A stretch of 64,000 bases of DNA from Drosophila miranda (taxonomy: Eukaryota; Arthropoda; Insecta; Diptera; Drosophilidae), in contig NC_046673.1 in assembly GCF_003369915.1 (NCBI RefSeq), positions 17,468,001 to 17,532,000 on the forward strand, given 5' to 3'. The notes beneath the pieces are model-generated. The model had not been told where the DNA came from and ran no database searches. It was given only the letters and a program-made list of their open reading frames with translations. Shown in pieces: positions 40,312 to 50,336 of the stretch. Position numbers and translations under genes: made by a program. Position 1 is the stretch's first letter; each line of letters opens with the position of its first letter.

Positions 40312-40902
40312 TTTTGTATGAATTTAGTCTCCCACTTTGGGGGCTTTGTTTTACTTCTCACGCCTTGAACTTGACTAACAAATTTGACCTTTCGTTGTGG
40401 CCGCAACAAGCGAGCGCCATGCTGTGTGTCAGGCTAATAAAAATAGCATCATGTTGCAGAGAGTCCGTGGTGCTGCCATCAGTGCTGATGGTGCTAGTCC
40501 CCGTCCCAGTGCTGGATATGGGGATGGTGCCACACAAAAGCTTGCAACATGTCCAACTGACTCAAAGACACACAAGTGTGTCGCCAGGCGGCGACGGGGG
40601 CAGCGAGTTAATGAACATAAGAAATTCGCTTACATTTTTTCCATTTGTGCGAATTAGAGGCAACTACAGCGACAATGCAGTCAGTGTTCTGCTCTACACT
40701 TTTATTACTTCCAACAAACTGGCAAACTGCAGCGAAAGCAGCAACACATACGAGCACGCTTGTCAACGGTATTTCAGTAGCCAACTTTGCTTTACCAACT
40801 TCTTGAGCCCATAAACGGCAGGGAGACGCCGACGGGGGCACAGGCATCGTAAAGACAGTGCAAGTTGATTATTTGAAATGATTATTACATTAATATTTAA
40901 CC

Positions 40903-41167
40903 CTAATATACATTTAGAACGCTGTCTAAGCTGTAATCTTCTTTTGGAAAGACGCACAAAGCGTATAGCCCAAAATATGCTGGAAGACAAATTAAACTTG
41001 CGTAAAAACCTAAAAAAATAAAAAGGGATTGGTATTTTAATAGAAAAAATACAATTACAACAGTTTTTATCTCTCTTACGAAAACCTGCAATTGTTTCAA
41101 GGAAATTCTCAACAAATATTGGACCATCTCGAAGGAACAAGTGCATTTCTACTTCGGTCCTGTCCAT
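40903..41167 (-). CDS. Small two-exon membrane-protein gene
   Basis: Exon 1 is 41167-41080 and exon 2 is 41009-40903, split by a 70-base intron (41079-41010) with 5' site TTTTC/GTAAGAG and 3' site after a long T tract, TTTTTTTAG/G. Splicing within codon 30 (C + GT) joins the frames exactly and gives 64 residues: a hydrophilic N-terminal half (MDRTEVEMHLFLRDGPIFVE), one membrane segment at about residues 31-50 (FYASLICLPAYFGLYALCVF), and a short acidic tail ending DSVLNVY. Intron size and signals are standard for Drosophila. The frame is also open upstream of this ATG (to about 41290), so an earlier start or a 5' exon is possible. No family recognised. The unspliced frame of 175 codons through the intron is misleading. 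Confidence 0.6.
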
Positions 41168-42252
41168 CAGTATCGAATCAGTCTCAGTCTTTTCAGGGAT
41201 AGATGTATGTAGGAGTAAGTGGTACCCGTACATCGATATATGTGTTGCAACAAAGCAAGTAGAAAACTTTGCCGGAGCGTCTGCCTGCAAAATGCTGACT
41301 GAGGCAGAAGAACAAAGGCGAGAATTTGCCAGGAGATGTCAGCAGGTGCTGCTGCCCCTGCCCCTGCCCCTGCCCTTACCAAGTGAATGCGATATCGTTC
41401 GGGCTGTGAGTGGTCTCCTGTGAGGAGGCTCTGAGTACGAACACTCGTATGTGCAAGTGATTTCCAGTTGATGTAACATTACTTTGAAATCTTTTGCCAG
41501 GCTAGGCAGCTAGGCAGCCAAATGAAAAGCAAAGAGAAGATGCTTTCCACAGGCCAAAACGAAACGAAAGAAACGAAAACCCCATGGCCGATGGCCGATA
41601 GAGCAGGATGGCCTGCAGTTGAGACAACGGATATGGATACTCGGCTTAATTTCTCCAGCGGTCTGTTGGTCAACTGGCCAAGCAAAGTTCACTTTTTTCC
41701 TATTTTCCCCATTTTCTTCTCGAGAGGGGAGTGGCGGATGGGGGGTGCTGCTGGTTGGGGTGATGCACGCGAAACGCTTCGCTGGACAATGAACAAGCGA
41801 AATTAGAGAATGTAAACAGCGGATTTTATCCTGTTCGTTGCCTTGCCCAACACCAGAAGCTGCAACAGCCACAGCCCCCCACCTATATAGAAAATATACA
41901 GAAGATATTCCGACTGTGGGATACCCACCCGCTCATCAGATCTTGTGGTCTTCGAAAAAAGCCTGGCACATGGGCTCTACCCAAAACTCTTGCACTAGGA
42001 ATTTTCTGTACATCAAGAGATACGTGTAGATATCTAAACAAAAAAAATTATGGGCTCCAAGCATATGGAGTCGAAGATCTGTTACATACATACCCACGCA
42101 TACAGGAGACCCTTGTATGCCACAAATACCAACAGGGTACACCAACAGGGAACAGATGCAACAGCAACAAGAACCATACCCCAATGAAACGTGGACCATT
42201 TTTCTTTGTCTTTGGTTCCGTGTCTGGGACCTGTCGCCGCGTAGAGGACACC
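41168..42252. other. Non-coding spacer before the tandem array
   Basis: No gene supported. It has a CCCCTG repeat (about 41352-41374). The last bases, ending GGACACC before GGAGATGAGAG, are the unique left flank of the array and probably the ancestral junction. Confidence 0.6.
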
Positions 42253-42772
42253 GGAGATGAGAGACAGCACTGCGGGAGAGCGGAAGGGCGGGAGAGTGAG
42301 TGGTGGCAATGGGGGGACCAAACAGCAACAACGGCGCCAGTTGACACGTCTTTTTCCTTTGACAAACATTTAAACAGGCGCTTCGGACAACGTCAGCGTC
42401 AGCGTCAGGCGGCAACAAGAACAATTACAAGCAATTCCAAGCAGTTTCCAGTTCCACCTTAACCTTCGACTTAACCTCAGCGAAAACACAACCATGCTGC
42501 TGCTTCTGCTGCTGCCTGCCAGCTGATGTCATAACAGTAAATTAGCAGCGACAAGCAAGCAGTGCAGTGTGTAGGAGGTGAAAAGCAGAACAAGGAAAAG
42601 TCGAAGCAGTGGCAGCAAAAATCACTGGCACGGACACCACACATTGGAAATGGAATGGCAATTTTGAATGGGATCTGGAAACCTTTTTGAATGAACAGAC
42701 AGATTCAATAATTCTTTTGGGAAAACTCTGTGGAAGCATTGAAGCATCAGGAAACTGAGATAGGATAAAACT

Positions 42773-42982
42773 ATGATATTTAGGGACATCACTACAGGGA
42801 TCTGGAAGCTGGATAACTATCAAACGATGTCTGTGGGAGTGACTTGTTTTATTGGCAATGTAATCTATATAGTTGAGGTATTTATTGCAGTAACCGGAGT
42901 CAGGCATCCGTTCCACTCAAAAATGTTCTCTCTGTTGTCCGCCATAATACTGTACGCATATTACCAGTATCTAAAGGAATAA
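42773..42982 (+). CDS. Small membrane protein, array copy 1
   Basis: A 69-residue ORF with RNY-rich codons and two hydrophobic segments at about residues 21-42 and 51-66, joined by the polar link RHPFHSK, and ending YYQYLKE. An in-frame stop (TAG) lies 12 bases before the ATG, so the start is fixed unless there is a 5' exon. The stop is TAA. It is conserved in all three units with one residue change in copy 2. It converges on the minus-strand coiled-coil gene of the same unit, about 250 bases away. No family recognised; a two-pass membrane protein is inferred. Confidence 0.55.
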   Translation: MIFRDITTGIWKLDNYQTMSVGVTCFIGNVIYIVEVFIAVTGVRHPFHSKMFSLLSAIILYAYYQYLKE

Positions 42983-43235
42983 ACTGCTTTATGTTGTGTG
43001 GTTGTACGAATCTAAGAACTTGTGAGTGTTTTCCGTGGAAGGTTACGTGCAAGTGAGCCTGAATTTAATCCACTGATCGATCGGCTGAGATTTGTATCTG
43101 GCTTTGGATGCCTTCGTGTCACTGTCTTCGTTTGGATCCTAATGCCTTTGTTTCATTTTTGATAGTTCATGGCTATGGTTAATAGTTAGTGATTAATGGT
43201 TTCATAATCGGCATAATTTATTTCTTCTTATGTAG

Positions 43236-43820
43236 TTATGTACTTACAAGTATACGAACCTTTTTCCTGTCGCGTCCGTCGCGTCCGTCGCGGCCTTCTT
43301 TGGGTCCCAATGACTTTGTTTCAGTGTTAATTGCTGCTTTGGTCTTCCTTAGTAAGTCTAATATCTGTTTAAGATAAGCGCGCATTTGATTAACTTCAGC
43401 CTGAATTCTGCTGCAGGTCTCATAATCGGCATTCCTCTCTAATTCTTCTTCAAATTCTCTTATCCTAGCATATATTTTATTTATATTTGCGTTTATCGCC
43501 TGCGTGCTTATGTCCAGAGCCATCTTCTTCAGATATTTATCACTTAGAATTTCTTTTATATAATGAATTAACTTGAATATTTCAGAGTGACTTTTCCACA
43601 GAACAATATCTCTGAGCTTGCTTTTCCTTGATTTTTTAATTAGAAGTAAGGATTTTTCCAAGGTGTCTATATGTTTCAATCGGCTGTGATTTTCTTGGCA
43701 CATTTTACCATAACTTTGACTATAGACAGGGTGCATCGCAGAACTTAAATCAATAGTGCTATCGATACTATCGATGGGTGAAAAATAAGCCGACCATAGA
43801 TTTTTTCGGTTCACCATCAA
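43236..43820 (-). CDS. Coiled-coil protein, array copy 1
   Basis: A 194-residue ORF starting MMVNRKNLWSAYFSPIDSID, with strongly RNY codons. Residues about 60-160 are Lys/Glu/Ile/Leu-rich and predicted helical, with a likely coiled coil over IYARIREFEEELERN and IQAEVNQMRAYLKQILDLL. Copy 1 lacks one T found in copies 2 and 3 near 43349, so its C-terminus runs on (LLRKTKAAINTETKSLGPKEG) into a GRD-GRD-GRD repeat made by a 9-base tandem repeat (about 43268-43295) before stopping. A TATCGATA palindrome, the DRE/BEAF-type core, lies inside the N-terminal codons near 43764. I do not recognise the family, and nothing resembles the CK2-beta fold of Stellate. Confidence 0.7.
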   Translation of the reverse strand: MMVNRKNLWSAYFSPIDSIDSTIDLSSAMHPVYSQSYGKMCQENHSRLKHIDTLEKSLLLIKKSRKSKLRDIVLWKSHSEIFKLIHYIKEILSDKYLKKMALDISTQAINANINKIYARIREFEEELERNADYETCSRIQAEVNQMRAYLKQILDLLRKTKAAINTETKSLGPKEGRDGRDGRDRKKVRILVST

Positions 43821-44558
43821 TATCTGTTATCTGGCATATATCAAAGAGGTTTGTTCTGTACGCTTTATCTCTGCCATACGGCAGCCGATCGGGGCATGGC
43901 ATGTCTTTTCGTGATCAGGAGAGTCCTGTGAGTGGATTGCCATATTAAAAAAGGACATCCACTTTTTCACGATTTTCGCAAAATATCATGATGGTTACAT
44001 CATTAAATTTTCAAAAAATCGGCCTCATTTTCGAAGATGGAGATGAGAGACAGCACTGCGGGAGAGCGGAAGGGCGGGAGAGTGAGTGGTGGCAATGGGG
44101 GGACCAAACAGCAACAACGGCGCCAGTTGACACGTCTTTTTCCTTTGACAAACATTTAAACGGGCGCTTCGGACAACGTCAGCGTCAGCGTCAGGCGGCA
44201 ACAAGAACAATTACAAGCAATTCCAAGCAGTTTCCAGTTCCACCTTAACCTTCGACTTAACCTCAGCGAAAACACAACCATGCTGCTGCTTCTGCTGCTG
44301 CCTGCCAGCTGATGTCATAACAGTAAATTAGCAGCGACAAGCAAGCAGTGCAGTGTGTAGGAGGTGAAAAGCAGAACAAGGAAAAGTCGAAGCAGTGGCA
44401 GCAAAAATCACTGGCACGGACACCACACATTGGAAATGGAATGGCAATTTTGAATGGGATCTGGAAACCTTTTTGAATGAACAGACAGATTCAATAATTC
44501 TTTTGGGAAAACTCTGTGGAAGCATTGAAGCATCAGGAAACTGAGATAGGATAAAACT

Positions 44559-44768
44559 ATGATATTTAGGGACATCACTACAGGGATCTGGAAGCTAGAT
44601 AACTATCAAACGATGTCTGTGGGAGTGACTTGTTTTATTGGCAATGGAATCTATATAGTTGAGGTATTTATTGCAGTAACCGGAGTCAGGCATCCGTTCC
44701 ACTCAAAAATGTTCTCTCTGTTGTCCGCCATAATACTGTACGCATATTACCAGTATCTAAAGGAATAA
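44559..44768 (+). CDS. Small membrane protein, array copy 2
   Basis: Second copy of the 69-residue ORF. It differs from copies 1 and 3 by a silent change (CTG to CTA, Leu) and one Val-to-Gly change at residue 30 in the first hydrophobic segment, which would weaken that membrane helix. Length, start and stop are unchanged. Confidence 0.5.
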   Translation: MIFRDITTGIWKLDNYQTMSVGVTCFIGNGIYIVEVFIAVTGVRHPFHSKMFSLLSAIILYAYYQYLKE

Positions 44769-45178
44769 ACTGCTTTATGTTGTGTGGTTGTACCAATCTA
44801 AGAACTTGTGAGTGTTTTCCGTGGAAGGTTACGTGCAAGTGAGCCTGAATTTAATCCACTGATCGATCGGCTGAGATTTGTATCTGGCTTTGGATGCCTT
44901 CGTGTCACTGTCTTCGTTTGGATCCTAATGCCTTTGTTTCATCTTTGATAGTTCATGGCTATGGTTAATGGTTAGTGATTAATGGTTTCATAATCGGCAT
45001 AATTTATTTCTTCTTATGTAGTTATGTACTTACAAGTATACGAGTATAAGAGTTGCTTAGTGCTGTCCGTGGAAGATTACGTGGAAGTGGGCCTGAATTC
45101 GATCCACTAATTGATCGGCAATAACTTTTCTCTGGTTCTGTATTGCCTTCTTTGGGTCCCAATGACTTTGTTTCAGTG

Positions 45179-45671
45179 TTAATTGCTGCTTTGGTCTTCC
45201 TTTAGTAAGTCTAATATCTGTTTAAGATAAGCGCGCATTTGATTAACTTCAGCCTGAATTCTGCTGCAGGTTTCATAATCGGCATTCCTCTCTAATTCTT
45301 CTTCAAATTCTCTTATCCTGGCATATATTTTATTTATATTTGCCTTTATCGCCTGCGTGCTTATGTCCAGAGCCATCTTCTTCAGATATTTATCACTTAG
45401 AATTTCTTTTATATAATGAATTAACTTGAATATTTCAGAGTGACTTTTCCACAGAACAATATCTCTGAGCTTGCTTTTCCTTGATTTTTTAATTAGAAGT
45501 AACGATTTTTCCAAGGTGTCTATGTATCAATCGGCTGTGATTTTCTTGGCACATTTTACTATAACTTTGACTATAGACAGGGTGCATCGCAGAACTTAAA
45601 TCAATAGTGCTATCGATACTATCGATGGGAGAAAAATAAGCCGACCATAGATTTTTTCGGTTCACCATCAA
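45179..45671 (-). pseudogene. Coiled-coil protein, array copy 2, frameshifted
   Basis: The N-terminal part (from 45671) matches copies 1 and 3, but where they read TCTATATGTTTCAATCGG on the plus strand this copy reads TCTATGTATCAATCGG, a net loss of two bases near 45522. The frame breaks after about residue 50; the rest of the domain is still open from an internal Met in the other frame to 45179 and ends LLKEDQSSN as in copy 3. It is therefore probably a recent pseudogene, though an N-terminally short product could be made from the internal Met. Confidence 0.75.
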
Positions 45672-46403
45672 TATCTGTTATCTGGCATATATCAAAGAGG
45701 TTTGTTCTGTACGCTTTATCTCTGCCATACGGCAGCCGATCGGGGCATGGCATGTCTTTTCGTGATCAGGAGAGTCCTGTGAGTGGATTGCCATATTAAA
45801 AAAGGACATCCACTTTTTCACGATTTTCGCAAAATATCATGATGGTTACATCATTAAATTTTCAAAAAATCGGCCTCATTTTCGAAGATGGAGATGAGAG
45901 ACAGCACTGCGGGAGAGCGGAAGGGTGGGAGAGTGAGTGGTGGCAATGGGGGGACCAAACAGCAACAACGGCGCCAGTTGACACGTCTTTTTCCTTTGAC
46001 AAACATTTAAACAGGCGCTTCGGACAACGTCAGCGTCAGGCGGCAACAAGAACAATTACAAGCAATTCCAAGCAGTTTCCAGTTCCACCTTAACCTTCGA
46101 CTTAACCTCAGCGAAAACACAACCATGCTGCTGCTTCTGCTGCTGCCTGCCAGCTGATGTCATAACAGTAAATTAGCAGCGACAAGCAAGCAGTGCAGTG
46201 TGTAGGAGGTGAAAAGCAGAACAAGGAAAAGTCGAAGCAGTGGCAGCAAAAATCACTGGCACGGACACCACACATTGGAAATGGAATGGCAATTTTGAAT
46301 GGGATCTGGAAACCTTTTTGAATGAACAGACAGATTCAATAATTCTTTTGGGAAAACTCTGTGGAAGCATTGAAGCATCAGGAAACTGAGATAGGATAAA
46401 ACT

Positions 46404-46613
46404 ATGATATTTAGGGACATCACTACAGGGATCTGGAAGCTGGATAACTATCAAACGATGTCTGTGGGAGTGACTTGTTTTATTGGCAATGTAATCTATA
46501 TAGTTGAGGTATTTATTGCAGTAACCGGAGTCAGGCATCCGTTCCACTCAAAAATGTTCTCTCTGTTGTCCGCCATAATACTGTACGCATATTACCAGTA
46601 TCTAAAGGAATAA
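46404..46613 (+). CDS. Small membrane protein, array copy 3
   Basis: Third copy of the 69-residue two-helix ORF; its protein is identical to that of copy 1. The surrounding 5' sequence is the same as in the other units, including the CAGCGTCAGG repeat about 370 bases upstream, which is one 6-base unit shorter here. Confidence 0.55.
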   Translation: MIFRDITTGIWKLDNYQTMSVGVTCFIGNVIYIVEVFIAVTGVRHPFHSKMFSLLSAIILYAYYQYLKE

Positions 46614-47023
46614 ACTGCTTTATGTTGTGTGGTTGTACGAATCTAAGAACTTGTGAGTGTTTTCCGTGGAAGGTTACGTGCAAGTGAGCCTGAATTTAAT
46701 CCACTGATCGATCGGCTGAGATTTGTATCTGGCTTTGGATGCCTTCGTGTCACTGTCTTCGTTTGGATCCTAATGCCTTTGTTTCATTTTTGATAGTTCA
46801 TGGCTATGGTTAATAGTTAGTGATTAATGGTTTCATAATCGGCATAATTTATTTCTTCTTATGTAGTTATGTACTTACAAGTATACGAGTATAAGAGTTG
46901 CTTAGTGCTGTCCGTGGAAGATTACGTGGAAGTGGGCCTGAATTCGATCCACTAATTGATCGGCAATGACATTTCTCTGGTTCTGTATTGCCTTCTTTGG
47001 GTCCCAATGACTTTGTTTCAGTG

Positions 47024-47518
47024 TTAATTGCTGCTTTGGTCTTCCTTTAGTAAGTCTAATATCTGTTTAAGATAAGCGCGCATTTGATTAACTTCAGCCT
47101 GAATTCTGCTGCAGGTTTCATAATCGGCATTCCTCTCTAATTCTTCTTCAAATTCTCTTATCCTAGCATATATTTTATTTATATTTGCCTTTATCGCCTG
47201 CGTGCTTATGTCCAGAACCATCTTCTTCAGATATTTATCACTTAGAATTTCTCTTATATAATGAATTAACTTGAATATTTCAGAGTGACTTTTCCACAGA
47301 ACAATATCTCTGAGCTTGCTTTTCCTTGATTTTTTAATTAGAAGTAAGGACTTTTCCAAGGTGTCTATATGTTTCAATCGGCTGTGATTTTCTTGGCACA
47401 TTTTACCATAACTTTGTCTATAGACAGGGTGCATTGCAGAACTTAAATCAATAGTGCTATCGATACTATCGATGGGTGAAAAATAAGCCGACCATAGATT
47501 TTTTCGGTTCACCATCAA
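47024..47518 (-). CDS. Coiled-coil protein, array copy 3
   Basis: An intact 164-residue version starting MMVNRKNLWSAYFSPIDSID. It differs from copy 1 by a few residues (for example Ser to Arg in VYRQSY, Lys to Arg in YIREIL, Ala to Val in MVLDIS) and ends LLKEDQSSN because of an extra T relative to copy 1. The helical, coiled-coil core is retained. Two of three units thus keep an open frame with different C-termini. Confidence 0.7.
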   Translation of the reverse strand: MMVNRKNLWSAYFSPIDSIDSTIDLSSAMHPVYRQSYGKMCQENHSRLKHIDTLEKSLLLIKKSRKSKLRDIVLWKSHSEIFKLIHYIREILSDKYLKKMVLDISTQAIKANINKIYARIREFEEELERNADYETCSRIQAEVNQMRAYLKQILDLLKEDQSSN

Positions 47519-47730
47519 TATCTGTTATCTGGCATATATCAAAGAGGTTTGTTCTGTACGCTTTATCTCAGCAATACGGCAGCCGATCGGGGCATGGCAT
47601 GTCTTTTCGTGATCAGGAGAGTCCTGTGAGTGGATTGCCATATTAAAAAAGGACATCCACATTTTCACGATTTTCGCACAACATCATGATGGTTACATCA
47701 TTAAATTTTCAAAAAATCGGCCTCATTTTC

Positions 47731-48960
47731 GAAGCCGAGATTTTGATGCCGATCGACAGTCCGGATCCTCGCGATCCTGGGACAGTTGTTCCTTTACCGA
47801 TCTGGCCCTATTTGTCTGAGATATAGGCTTCCGAAGATTCGGATTTGCCTTTCATTATATGTATGTACATACATATGTATGTATGTAATACTGGTTTTTT
47901 CTGTAAGCTATATCTCAGCAATACGGCAGCCGATCGGGGCATGGCATGTCTTTTCGTGATCAAGAGAGTCCTGTGAGTGGATTGCCATATTAAAAAAGGA
48001 CATCCACATTTTCACGATTTTCGCACAAAATCATGATGGTTACATCAAATTTTCAAAAAATCGGCCTCATTTTCGAAGCCGAGATTTTGATGCCGATCGA
48101 CAGTCCGGATCCTCGCGATCCTGGGACAGTTGTTCCTTTACCGATCTGGCCCTATTTGTCTGAGATATAGGCTTCCGAAGATTCGGATTTGCCTTTCATT
48201 ATATGTATGTACATACATATGTATGTATGTAATACTGGTTTTTTCTGTAAGCTATATCTCAGCAATACGGCAGCCGATCGGGGCATGGCATGTCTTTTCG
48301 TGATCAAGAGAGTCCTGTGAGTGGATTGCCATATTAAAAAAGGACATCCACATTTTCACGATTTTCGCACAAAATCATGATGGTTACATCATTAAATTTT
48401 CAAAAAATCGGCCTCATTTTCGAAGCCGAGATTTTGATGCCGATCGACAGTCCGGATCCTCGCGATCCTGGGACAGTTGTTCCTTTACCGATCTGGCCCT
48501 ATTTGTCTGAGATATAGGCTTCCGAAGATTCGGATTTGCCTTTCATTATATGTATGTACATACATATGTATGTATGTAATACTGGTTTTTTCTGTAAGCT
48601 ATATCTCAGCAATACGGCAGCCGATCGGGGCATGGCATGTCTTTTCGTGATCAAGAGAGTCCTGTGAGTGGATTGCCATATTAAAAAAGGACATCCACAT
48701 TTTCACGATTTTCGCACAAAATCATGATGGTTACATCATTAAATTTTCAAAAAATCGGCCTCATTTTCGAAGCCGAGATTTTGATGCCGATCGACAGTGC
48801 GGATCCTCGCGGTCCTGGGACAGTTTGTCCTTTACCGATCTGGCCCTATTTCTCTGAGATATAGGCTTCCGAAGATTCGGATTTGCATTTCATTATGTTA
48901 CTGGTTTTTCTGTACGCTACACATCTGAAATATGGATCAGGAGAGTCCTGCCAGGTATCA
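47731..48960 (+). repeat. 347-bp satellite-like tandem repeat
   Basis: Units start GAAGCCGAGATTTTGATGCC at 47731, 48075, 48422 and 48769, so the periods are 344, 347 and 347; the 3-base difference is a missing ATT in CATCATTAAATT. Copies are nearly identical until the last, which diverges and stops near 48960. Each unit contains a short palindromic TATGTACATACATATGTA stretch and the block CGGCAGCCGATCGGGGCATG, which also occurs near the end of each 1.8-kb unit upstream. Length and AT-rich, phased character recall euchromatic X-linked satellite arrays of Drosophila, but I see no sequence match to the 1.688 family. Confidence 0.92.
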
Positions 48961-50336
48961 GGTTGTTGGTAGATTTGTAACGTAAGAACTAAATAGCTTG
49001 TTGAAAACATTTTAATATTCATTTAAAAACGAAACTCTGGAAAAGTTATCTACTTAAATATTTCTGTTTCTTTTTTTAAGCGTTAGGCATTATTTCTAAA
49101 GATAAGGTTTGCGTCAGTATTTTCCTTTGAGATTCAACTTGAGGCCTTTCTGTCAATTTTTAAAATTTTCAATTAAATTAATGAGTCACTTGCAAGATGC
49201 ATTTTCCAGATTTTTAAGCTAATATCCTGCCTAAAACTTGTTTTGAAATTTCTTTAAGCTCTAAAGTTGAAAATGTGAAACAAAAACTTGGACCCATATG
49301 GGGATTTGGGGTAGTAAAGTGGCTCCAACTCCAACTACGGCTTTCCGCCGCCGCCACTTGACTCTAGACAGACAGCCAGTGTATACACTCGTACACGGCT
49401 GCGAGTACACATATATAGAGGGACATAGAGGAATATATGGATATACATAGGTATGCAGACATTTGTGTACGGACATGTCGGACTGCGTAAATGGAGGCAC
49501 GGCACACACGACCTGCAGAGACTGCAGAGCGGTGGAAAAGGAGCAACGAGGCGTATTTGGGATGCGAGTGAATATCTATCAATGTGCTTTCGGTTATTCA
49601 TCAACGAAAATGTCTAAATTATTCAAATGGAAATGTGGAAATGTCGCCCGCGTCCGTCTCTGTCTCCCGCATCATCCCGATTCCCTTCTCAGTTGATGTT
49701 TTGTTTCTGTTCGGTTTGGTTGCCTCATGGTCGGACCTGGACTTGGACATGGACATGGTCTGAATTGATGAAGCGGCAGCAGACCGACAAACCGTTAGAC
49801 GTATTACGTACATAAGGACTGTAGGAGAAGAAGGGGTGGGGGTAGGGGTAGGGGTAGGGGTAACCACTAACAATGGCCTCGTCCTTCATCCTGATGCCCC
49901 ATGTACCCGCAATGGCTTTGGTTATTTGGCCCTGTCTGTCACTGGCTTTGGGCTTCAACTGTATAAATGCTCGTTGGATTTGTGTCTAGTCAGGGATTTC
50001 TCTATATATGTATCTATGTTATATGTATCTTCCACACCATATATGTATATATGAACACATATAAAGGAGTTCATTTAACTTCTGACATTTTGTTTGATGC
50101 GTTTCCATGGATTGTGGCACCATCGAGCGAACCTCATAACATACATAAATATAAGTTCCACTTACCAAACTCTGGGATGAAATTAATTAGGCACTGGAAG
50201 TATTATTTGAAAGCCTGCTAAATTTGCTTTTCATCAGCAGTCACACACAAATATTAATTTCAAAACATTCCGGCCACATAGAGTTTCACACAATCTGAAT
50301 TTACAGCAAACACTTTTGGTCTTCCCATAGGGGAAA
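48961..50336. other. Non-coding spacer
   Basis: No supported gene. Contains a GGGGTA repeat (about 49835-49861) and TATATG/TACATA words near 49400 and 50000-50060. Confidence 0.6.

Larger units (their letters stand above)
42253..47730. repeat. Tandem triplication of a 1.8-kb two-gene unit
   Basis: Three head-to-tail copies: 42253-44038 (1786 bases), 44039-45889 (1851) and 45890-47730 (about 1841). Each starts GGAGATGAGAG and ends CCTCATTTTCGAAG. The copies differ by only scattered substitutions and a few indels, so the event is recent. Each unit holds, in order, a plus-strand 69-codon ORF, a minus-strand coiled-coil ORF, and a segment matching part of the 347-bp repeat that follows the array. 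Copy 1 differs from copies 2 and 3 by replacement of about 75 bases just 3' of the coiled-coil core. The third copy runs directly into the 347-bp repeats. Confidence 0.95.

Noticed and set aside
40314-40814. 166-codon plus frame next to the small split gene
   Set aside because: The frame begins at TTG, its first ATG is well inside (near 40420), and the middle is repetitive GTG/CTG/CCN. Some codon bias exists towards the end, but there is not enough to call a gene.
40763-41290. Unspliced 175-codon minus frame
   Set aside because: Part of it runs through the intron of the small gene at 40903-41167; the spliced reading explains the sequence better.
42542-42916. 124-codon minus frames repeated in the array
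   Set aside because: They lie opposite the 69-codon ORF and its leader; codon pattern is poorer and copy 2 loses most of the length.
42253-47730. The triplicated unit as copies of a known transposon
   Set aside because: No terminal inverted repeats, target duplications, transposase or reverse transcriptase motifs are seen; copies share one junction as expected from tandem duplication.
42253-48960. CRISPR or bacterial repeat interpretation of the array
   Set aside because: Units are 1.8 kb and 347 bp with no short repeat-spacer pattern, and the genome is an insect one.
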